Source: an uncultured Eubacteriales bacterium
GTDB taxonomy: Bacteria > Bacillota > Clostridia > Christensenellales > CAG-138
Direction of reading: 5' to 3'
Assembly: GCA_900549955.1 (NCBI GenBank)
Contig: URQH01000002.1
Location: 1 to 64,000 of the forward strand
DNA length: 64,000 nt
Below the pieces are notes generated by a model. That model was not told the DNA's origin and searched no databases. It was given only the letters and a program-made list of their open reading frames with translations. The translations under genes were made by a program, and so were the position numbers. Numbering within the stretch: position 1 is the stretch's first letter; the number at the start of each line of letters is the position of its first letter. This document shows positions 58,091 to 64,000 of this stretch, piece by piece.

Positions 58091-58665
58091 ATGGTTCCGT
58101 CACTTTCAAGGCTGTCGTCGTACTCCATTTCGCTGACGGCGCACTTGCCAAGCTTTTTCGTCCTGCGCAAGCGCATGACGCCGGGAACAGCCTGTAACTC
58201 GTCTGTCGCGGCATGCTCGACCAAAACCAGACCGCCGCGCCGCATCAGCCCTGCGCGAAACAGGCGCTCCGCCGCATCGACGCCGAACCCGCTCGCATAG
58301 GGCGGATCCAGAAACGCAAAGTCAAACCGCACGCCAGAAGCCGTCAGCCGCTCGATAGCGACCCGATAGTCGAACTGCAGCACGGTGACGCGCTCCATGA
58401 GCCGCAAATCCCGCGCATTCTTGCGGATCAGCTGCGCGCAGGCGGGCGACTGATCGTTACAAACGACAAGAGACGCGCCACGGGACGCCGCCTCCAGACC
58501 CAGATTGCCGGATCCGGAGAACAAATCCAGCACATGGCTGCCCGGCAAATCGAACTGCAGGCTGCCAAACACGGCCTCCTTGACGCGGTCGAGCGTTGGG
58601 CGCGTATCCAGCCCGGGAAGCGCGTCAAACTGCCTTCCTCTGGCGCTTCCGGCAATAATGCGCAC
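58087..58665 (-). CDS. rsmD: 16S rRNA (guanine(966)-N(2))-methyltransferase
   Basis: SAM-dependent N2 methyltransferase of 192 residues. RPTLDRVKEAVF at the N-terminus, VLDLFSGSGNLGLEAASRGA for SAM binding (in part), and catalytic DPPY in AFLDPPYASG. GTG 58665 is chosen as the start because AGGAGGG precedes it and homologues begin R-I-I-A-G; an upstream ATG at 58680 would overlap that ribosome site. Confidence 0.95.
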   Translation of the reverse strand: MRIIAGSARGRQFDALPGLDTRPTLDRVKEAVFGSLQFDLPGSHVLDLFSGSGNLGLEAASRGASLVVCNDQSPACAQLIRKNARDLRLMERVTVLQFDYRVAIERLTASGVRFDFAFLDPPYASGFGVDAAERLFRAGLMRRGGLVLVEHAATDELQAVPGVMRLRRTKKLGKCAVSEMEYDDSLESDGTI

Positions 58666-58741
58666 TGACACCCTCCTCATTGCCTACGTAGATACCGTAT
58701 TATAACATTTTGCGTCACAAGTTACAAGTAGAGAAAAGCAA

Positions 58742-58769
58742 TTGTAAAATACGATTTATCTGCTAAAAT
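58742..58769 (+). promoter_or_regulatory. Promoter of the amidohydrolase-alr unit
   Basis: TTGTAA (58742-58747), 16-base spacer, TAAAAT (58764-58769). A short hairpin CCCCGT/ACGGGG follows in the leader near 58783-58798. Confidence 0.7.
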
Positions 58770-58827
58770 AGAAACAGCGGTACCCCGTCTGCAACGGGGA
58801 ACGAACAAGTTCATGCAGGAGATTACT

Positions 58828-60012
58828 ATGATTTTATTGAAAAACGGCCGTATCTATCCCATTTCCCGGCCGCCCTTCACCGGCGACCTGCTCATCGACG
58901 GCGGCAAGATCGTCGCGCTTGGCACGGGTCTGACCGCAGACGGCGCGCGCGCCATCGACGTTGCCGGATGCGCTGTACTGCCCGGGTTCGTCGACCCCCA
59001 CTGTCACATCGGCATGTGGGAGGACGGCATCGGCAGCGAGGGCGCGGATGGAAACGAAATTTCCGACCCCATCACCCCGCAGATGCGCGCAATCGACGGG
59101 CTCAACCCGTTTGACCCCTGCTTTGCAGAAGCCCGCGCCGCCGGCGTGACGACCGTAGTCACCGGCCCCGGCTCCGCTAACGTCATCGGGGGGCAGTTCG
59201 CCGCGCTCAAGACGGCCGGCAACTCTGTGGAGGATATGTTGATCCGCGCGCCCATCGCCATGAAAGCCGCCATGGGCGAGAACCCGAAGCGGGTGTATGG
59301 CGATAAAAAGACGTCCCCGTACACGCGCATGGCCATTGCCGCCCTGTTCCGCAAAACCATGGCCAGCGCGCAGGAGTATGCCGCCGCCAAGCGGGAAGCC
59401 GCTGACGACTCCGGCAAAAAACCTGCATTTGATTTGGGGCTCGAGGCGCTGCTGCCCGTGCTCAATGGCGAGCTCCCGCTGAAAATTCACGCCCACCGCG
59501 CCGACGACATCCTGACTGCACTGCGGCTGGCACGGGAATTTCATCTGCGCATCTCGCTCGAGCATTGCACGGAAGGCTATCTCATCGCCGAGGAGCTAAA
59601 GTCCCAGCTCGACGCGCTGGGCGGCGTCCCGGTCATACTGGGGCCCCTGCTGTCCGACCGCTCCAAGGTGGAGCTGAAGAACCTGTCGTTCCGCGCGCCG
59701 GCCATCCTGCACGCCGCCGGGATCGAGTTTGCGCTGATGACGGACCATCCCGTCATTCCGGTGCAATATCTCCCCGTCAGCGCGGCGCTCGCGGTGCGCG
59801 AAGGGCTGGACGAAGAGACGGCACTTGCCGCCATCACGCTGCATGCGGCGCGCGCCGTGGGGCTGGATGACCGGATCGGCTCGCTCGAACCCGGCAAGGA
59901 CGCCGATATCGCCGTGTTCGCCGGGCACCCGCTCGACATGCGCACCCGCTGCAAGCTGACGCTGATCGGCGGCAACGTAGTCTACGAAGACACCCCGAAA
60001 CAGGCCGGCTGA
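58828..60012 (+). CDS. Metal-dependent amidohydrolase, imidazolonepropionase-like
   Basis: A 394-residue TIM-barrel amidohydrolase. Metal ligands: HCHIG in VDPHCHIGMWEDG, then HAHRADDI, LEHCTEG, and TDHPVI. The small beta domain at both ends holds GRIYP and EPGKDADIAVF. Substrate unknown; relatives act on imidazolone, cyclic imides or small amides. ATG 58828 follows GCAGGAG. It is 18 bases before alr and probably co-transcribed. Confidence 0.9.
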   Translation: MILLKNGRIYPISRPPFTGDLLIDGGKIVALGTGLTADGARAIDVAGCAVLPGFVDPHCHIGMWEDGIGSEGADGNEISDPITPQMRAIDGLNPFDPCFAEARAAGVTTVVTGPGSANVIGGQFAALKTAGNSVEDMLIRAPIAMKAAMGENPKRVYGDKKTSPYTRMAIAALFRKTMASAQEYAAAKREAADDSGKKPAFDLGLEALLPVLNGELPLKIHAHRADDILTALRLAREFHLRISLEHCTEGYLIAEELKSQLDALGGVPVILGPLLSDRSKVELKNLSFRAPAILHAAGIEFALMTDHPVIPVQYLPVSAALAVREGLDEETALAAITLHAARAVGLDDRIGSLEPGKDADIAVFAGHPLDMRTRCKLTLIGGNVVYEDTPKQAG

Positions 60013-60030
60013 TGAAGGGGGTACGCCGTC

Positions 60031-61146
60031 ATGCTGCGTGCAACGAGAACGGAAATCTGCCTGCCAAACCTCTCCCACAACATTGCGGTCATCCGCAGTT
60101 CGCTGCGTCCTGAGACGAAGTTCCTCGCCGTGGTCAAGGCCAACGCCTATGGCCACGGCCTGGAAGAGGTCGCCCGCTATGTCGCCGCCCACGGCGCAGA
60201 CTATCTCGGCGTGGCGATTGCGGAGGAGGGCGTCCGGTTGCGGGAGGCGGGCATCGATACCCCCATTCTGATTCTGGGCGCGTCGATGGACACGCACATC
60301 GACTGCATCCTCGACTATGGCCTCACTCCGACGGTCTTTTCCATCCACACGCTGCAGAGCCTGCAGGAGGCCGCCGCGGCACGCCAAAAAACCTGCCGGT
60401 TTCACTTCAAGGTGGACACCGGCATGAACCGCATCGGCTTTGTGGACCCCGACGCCTTCCAGGAGGCGCTCGACTATCTGGCGCAATGCCCCAACCTGGT
60501 ATTCGAAGGCATGTTTACGCATTTTGCGGTTTCGGAACTGCCAGACAAGCGCTTTACGCTCGCACAGGCGGAGCGCTTTGAGCAATATGTCGCTCTGGCC
60601 GCCCGGCACGGCTATCGGCCGCTCCTGCACGCCTGCAACAGCGGCGGCGCACTGGAGCTGCCGGCGCTGCAATACGACATGGTGCGAGGCGGCATTGCGC
60701 TGTATGGCTATCATCCGGCGGGCAGCAATGCGCCGGACGTTGGCCTGCGTCCCGTCCTGAGCTGGAAGACCAACGTCGTCAACGTGAAAGACGTCCCGAG
60801 CGGCGAAACGGTCAGCTATGGGCGGACGTTCACCGCCAGGCGTCCCACGCGGGTGGCCACGCTGCCCGTCGGCTATGGCGACGGCTACAAGCGCTGCCTG
60901 TCCAACCGCGCGTATGTGCTGATCCACGGCCGGCGCGCGCCGCAGATCGGCACCGTCTGCATGGACCAGATCATGTGCGACGTGACGGACATTCCAGACG
61001 TGCAGATCGGGGACGAAGTCGTCCTGCTTGGCACGCAGGGTGAAGAAACGATCACGGCGGACGAAATGGCGCAATGGGCAGACACGATCAGCTATGAGAT
61101 CCTGTTGTGCATCAGCGAGCGCGTTCCGCGCGTATTTCTTCCCTGA
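60031..61146 (+). CDS. alr: Alanine racemase
   Basis: PLP enzyme making D-alanine for peptidoglycan. 371 residues: PLP lysine in VVKANAYGHG, phosphate contacts HACNSGG and MVRGGIALYG, catalytic tyrosine in GETVSYGRTF and the GTVCMDQ segment. Ribosome site AAGGGGG. The last 35 bases overlap the 3' end of the convergent nnr gene. Confidence 0.96.
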   Translation: MLRATRTEICLPNLSHNIAVIRSSLRPETKFLAVVKANAYGHGLEEVARYVAAHGADYLGVAIAEEGVRLREAGIDTPILILGASMDTHIDCILDYGLTPTVFSIHTLQSLQEAAAARQKTCRFHFKVDTGMNRIGFVDPDAFQEALDYLAQCPNLVFEGMFTHFAVSELPDKRFTLAQAERFEQYVALAARHGYRPLLHACNSGGALELPALQYDMVRGGIALYGYHPAGSNAPDVGLRPVLSWKTNVVNVKDVPSGETVSYGRTFTARRPTRVATLPVGYGDGYKRCLSNRAYVLIHGRRAPQIGTVCMDQIMCDVTDIPDVQIGDEVVLLGTQGEETITADEMAQWADTISYEILLCISERVPRVFLP

Positions 61147-62605
61147 TCGCGTCGATCACATCCCCCGCCACCAACATGCGGTTTCCCAAAAGAGCATAGG
61201 CACGATCCGCGGATGCGCCCAGCAGATACGCTGCGGCGCACGCTGCGTCTATGGGCAATAGCCGCTGCGCCAGCAGCGCCAGCAGCAGCCCGGTCAGCAC
61301 GTCCCCGCTCCCGCCCTTGGCAAGCCCGGGATTGCCGGACGTGTTGAGCAGCACGCGCTCCCCATCGCTGATGCAGGTGGTGGCGCCCTTAAGCAGCACC
61401 GTGCAGCGCCACCGGGCGGCCATTTCCCGGGCAATGCCGATCGGGTCGGCAAGCACGGCAGCCGTTTCGCACTGCATGAGGCGCGCCATCTCCGCCGGGT
61501 GCGGCGTCAACACGCAGTTGGCGCGCAGCAGCGAAAGCATCTCCTGCCGGCGGGCAAGCAGGTTGAGCGCGTCCGCGTCGATGACGGCGGGCAGGCCGGA
61601 CGAGAGCACCGCCTCCAACAGTGAAGCGTCGGCCATCTCCCCCATGCCGCTGCCAATGCCCACGGCCGTGGCTCCCGGGAGCAGGCGTGCTGCCGCCGCC
61701 TGCGCCTGCACGTCCCAGTCCGTCCCGTCCCCGCAGGGCGCGCACATGGCCTCAGGCACCTGTGCAAACGCCGGCTTGACCGCCGCAGGTACGGCGACGG
61801 TCAGCAGCCCGGCGCCCCCGCGCAGCGCCGCACGCGCGCTGAGCAGCGACGCGCCGGTATAGCGCGCGCTGCCCACGCAGAGCAGCGCGCGGCCATTGTT
61901 CCCCTTGTGGCTGTCCAGCGGCCGCGCGGGCAGCAGCGCAGCCACGTCCCCCTCCTCCAGCCAGCAGACCGTGCCTGCGGCCGGATCCTGTTCCGCAATG
62001 GGGTGCACGCTGACGCGCCCGGCGCACGACCGTCCGGGAAACAGCAGCAGCCCGCGCTTGAGATACTGGAACGTCACCGTCTCGTCCGCCTCCACTGCCG
62101 CGCCGCACCGGCGGCCGGTCAGCCCGTCGATACCGGACGGGATATCCACGGCAATCTTATACGCGTCCGAGCGATTCAGCGCACCGATCAGCTCGCAGAG
62201 CTGCGGTGACAGCTCGCGCGAGAGTCCCGTGCCAAAGAGCGCATCCACCACGCAGCGGTACGCATCGAACTGCGGGGCGTCCTCGAGCAGACGGCAGCCG
62301 CAGGCAAGGGCGCGCGTATAGTTGGTCAGCGCGTCGCCGCGCAGGGCCGCCGGGCTGCCGGAGAGGAACCCATCCGCCGGGTAGCCGGCCTCGTGCAGCA
62401 GACGGAGCACGGCCAGCCCGTCCCCGCCGTTGTTGCCGGCGCCGCAAAGCACGAGCGTGCGCTCCGGCGGGCGCACCTGCCGGCGCACGGCCTGGGCAAC
62501 CCCTTCAGCGGCGCGCTCCATGAGCGTCAGCCCCGGAATGCCATAGTCCTCGATCAGCGCGCGGTCTGCCAGCCGCGACTCTTCGGGCGTCAGTATCTGT
62601 TTCAT
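61112..62605 (-). CDS. nnr: Bifunctional NAD(P)H-hydrate epimerase / ADP-dependent dehydratase
   Basis: Repairs hydrated NAD(P)H. 497 residues. N-terminal epimerase (NnrE, about 1-210) with LCGAGNNGGDGLAVLRLL and VDALFGTGLSR; C-terminal dehydratase (NnrD, about 225-497) of ribokinase-like fold with HKGNNGRALLCVGS and NTSGNPGLAKGGSGDVLTG. ATG 62605 follows AAGGAGAGGGG and overlaps the recX stop by four bases. The 3' end overlaps alr tail to tail. Confidence 0.95.
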   Translation of the reverse strand: MKQILTPEESRLADRALIEDYGIPGLTLMERAAEGVAQAVRRQVRPPERTLVLCGAGNNGGDGLAVLRLLHEAGYPADGFLSGSPAALRGDALTNYTRALACGCRLLEDAPQFDAYRCVVDALFGTGLSRELSPQLCELIGALNRSDAYKIAVDIPSGIDGLTGRRCGAAVEADETVTFQYLKRGLLLFPGRSCAGRVSVHPIAEQDPAAGTVCWLEEGDVAALLPARPLDSHKGNNGRALLCVGSARYTGASLLSARAALRGGAGLLTVAVPAAVKPAFAQVPEAMCAPCGDGTDWDVQAQAAAARLLPGATAVGIGSGMGEMADASLLEAVLSSGLPAVIDADALNLLARRQEMLSLLRANCVLTPHPAEMARLMQCETAAVLADPIGIAREMAARWRCTVLLKGATTCISDGERVLLNTSGNPGLAKGGSGDVLTGLLLALLAQRLLPIDAACAAAYLLGASADRAYALLGNRMLVAGDVIDAIREEIRAERAR

Positions 62606-63102
62606 ATCCCCTCTCCTTCCGCCGCATCGGCAAACGGCGCCACCGCCTGCAGGGAAACCCCATAGGAGAACCCGCGCCCCTGCAGCCGCTGCAACACGCG
62701 CTCCGCCCGCTTGTCGGCAGGCAACGCGGCAAACTGCCGCCAGTATTTTTCGGCAACGGCTGCGGCGTTGGCCTGCTCCACCTCGTCCGTCACGGCGGAC
62801 AGCGCCTCTTCAATGACCTCCGGCGGCAGCTCGTGCGCATGCAGCTGCTCCCGCAGGTGACGGCGGCTGACGGGCTTGGTCCTGAGGCGCGACTCAATGA
62901 AATCAGCGGCAAACTTCGCATCGTCCGCCAGTCCCAGCTCTTTGAGCCGTTCGATGACCTGGGAAATCTCATATTCGCCAAATTGCTGTTCATCCAGATA
63001 CCGCTCCAACTCCCGCACGGTGCGCGCCCGATAGCCCAGGTATCGAAGCGCCGCATCCATGGGCGTGCCGGAGGGCCGTTTTCTTGTTTCTCTCATTTTC
63101 AT
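62602..63102 (-). CDS. recX: Regulatory protein RecX
   Basis: Modulator of RecA filaments. About 166 residues made of tandem three-helix repeats: ALRYLGYRARTVRELERYLD, QVIERLKELGLADDAKFAADFIESR (in part), and the C-terminal VLQRLQGRGFSYGV. ATG 63102 has no ribosome site; TGATATGAT, an extended -10, ends only six bases before it, so the message may be leaderless or start at Met3. Confidence 0.9.
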   Translation of the reverse strand: MKMRETRKRPSGTPMDAALRYLGYRARTVRELERYLDEQQFGEYEISQVIERLKELGLADDAKFAADFIESRLRTKPVSRRHLREQLHAHELPPEVIEEALSAVTDEVEQANAAAVAEKYWRQFAALPADKRAERVLQRLQGRGFSYGVSLQAVAPFADAAEGEGI

Positions 63103-63285
63103 GCAACCATCATATCACAATCGCGGTCTTATATACAGGACTGCTTGAATTTTTTCGTCTCTCCAGTAGGAACAGGCGCCAAACAGGACTGATGAACAAA
63201 TTGTAACAAATGCCCATTTGGATAGGATTGGATGAATACTTTGGTGCATAATATAAGTGCCCCAATACATGCAGGAGGAAATGCA

Positions 63286-64000
63286 ATGGCAAACAATCTC
63301 TTTTTTGAGGAACAGCCCGACACCGACCTGGAACTCGTTCCCGACGACGGGTCGGTCGACACCGCTCTGGATCCGGAGCCGCTGTTCCAGGATAAAAAGA
63401 AACGCTCATTGGGAAGCAAACGAAACCTGTTTCTCATCGTCGGTCTCGCCCTTGCGCTGATACTGGTGCTTGGGGCTGTCTATTATATCATTACGCAGAA
63501 CCGGATTTCCGATGAAATTGCCGCCCAGGCCGCCGCGGAACAGGAGGCGCAGCGCCAACAGGCTGAGCTTGCGCTCAAACAGACGCAGGAATATGATGAG
63601 ATTGTCAACTCCAAGTATTTTCTGGAGGGCGTTACCGTAGAAGGCGTTGCCATCGGCGGAAAGACCATGTCCGAGGCCGAAGCCATGCTGAAAGAACTGA
63701 TTGCCTCCAAAGCGCTTTCCGGCAAGCTTCCGCTTACGCTGAACGACCAGACCTATTATTTTGACCTGAGCACCGTGCCCGTCACAACCAACCTGGCAGA
63801 TGTGCTCGCCCAGGCCTTCCAGCTCGCGCGCTCCGGCAATGTGGAAGATGTCCTGACGGAAGCCGAAAACATCCGTACCAACGGAAAAGCCTTTACGCTC
63901 ACGCTGCAATACGACTTTTCCTCCATCAGCGCGCAGGTCGCCGCGCTGGCGGCTGAGATCGACCAGCCCGCCAGCAGCGCCACCTTCGATAAGATTGACA
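63286..64000 (+). CDS. VanW/PG-binding-4 type membrane-anchored wall protein (partial)
   Basis: The first 238 codons of a gene cut by the window end. A short acidic cytoplasmic N-terminus, one membrane segment (about 48-68), a helical Gln/Ala stretch, then a domain opening FLEGVTVEGVAIGGKTMSEAE, the typical beginning of the PG_binding_4 domain that precedes VanW or YkuD L,D-transpeptidase domains. The catalytic part would lie beyond 64000, so I cannot say which type it is. ATG 63286 follows AGGAGGAAATGCA. It is divergent from recX. Confidence 0.85.
   Translation, partial: MANNLFFEEQPDTDLELVPDDGSVDTALDPEPLFQDKKKRSLGSKRNLFLIVGLALALILVLGAVYYIITQNRISDEIAAQAAAEQEAQRQQAELALKQTQEYDEIVNSKYFLEGVTVEGVAIGGKTMSEAEAMLKELIASKALSGKLPLTLNDQTYYFDLSTVPVTTNLADVLAQAFQLARSGNVEDVLTEAENIRTNGKAFTLTLQYDFSSISAQVAALAAEIDQPASSATFDKID

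Overview
The window looks like chromosomal DNA of a low-complexity-free, fairly GC-rich member of the Bacillota, most likely class Clostridia. The evidence is the combination of a PolC-type replicative polymerase, three tRNA-sensing T-box leaders, ireB/ruvX/DUF1292, ribonuclease Y, a sporulation membrane protein of the YlbJ family and a complete SCIFF peptide/maturase pair (a hallmark of Clostridia). Gene order is almost entirely housekeeping; I see no phage, plasmid, intact insertion sequence or CRISPR array. The lineage below class level cannot be fixed from the sequence alone.

Layout. 1-304: end of a tRNA cluster (Thr partial, Tyr, Leu-CAG) with its terminator. 791-1710: a divergent pair, a small Xre-type regulator and a lipoprotein gene that both look damaged, sharing a palindromic operator. 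1915-5700: pheST behind a Phe T-box. 5663-9525: a ComEC-like secreted metallo-hydrolase, a J-domain/DUF5685/zinc-ribbon cluster and a membrane protein. 9547-12066: cysE-cysS behind a Cys T-box. 12181-15983: NfeD, zinc-ribbon protein, FloA, a low-complexity anchored protein and a PIG-V-like mannosyltransferase in one forward run. 16030-16815: tRNA-Leu(UAA) and tRNA-Trp flanking an AT-rich scar with a recombinase C-terminal remnant. 16860-32265 (reverse strand): M19 dipeptidase, rny, then the classic rpsB-tsf-pyrH-frr-uppS-cdsA-dxr-rseP-ispG-polC run, which joins translation, UMP kinase, undecaprenyl and phospholipid synthesis, MEP isoprenoid synthesis, regulated proteolysis and replication.

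32441-38722: DUF1292-ruvX-ireB, a lone ABC-type substrate-binding lipoprotein, TIGR04086-yajC, an unrecognised 56-residue protein, iscRSU-type iron-sulfur genes and trxA-rseC. 38719-46904: aspS and hisS (His T-box), hemZ, an MBL hydrolase, dtd, relA, apt. 47455-53346: recJ, the SCIFF maturase and peptide (scfB, scfA), ackA and pta. 53432-58665: a rearranged ylb cluster (tmcAL, patatin, ylbJ, a coiled-coil protein, coaD, rsmD). 58828-64000: an amidohydrolase, alr, bifunctional NAD(P)H-hydrate repair enzyme, recX and the start of a VanW-type membrane-anchored wall protein that runs off the edge.

The most useful items beyond routine annotation are the damaged regulator/lipoprotein pair with its shared operator, the SCIFF RiPP locus with an intergenic terminator, a terminator-ended leader in front of rny, a roughly 190-nt promoter-to-terminator transcript between tsf and pyrH, the J-domain/DUF5685 cluster, the FloA operon with an unknown partner, and several small unannotated proteins. 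I did not find a clearly undescribed defence or mobile system.
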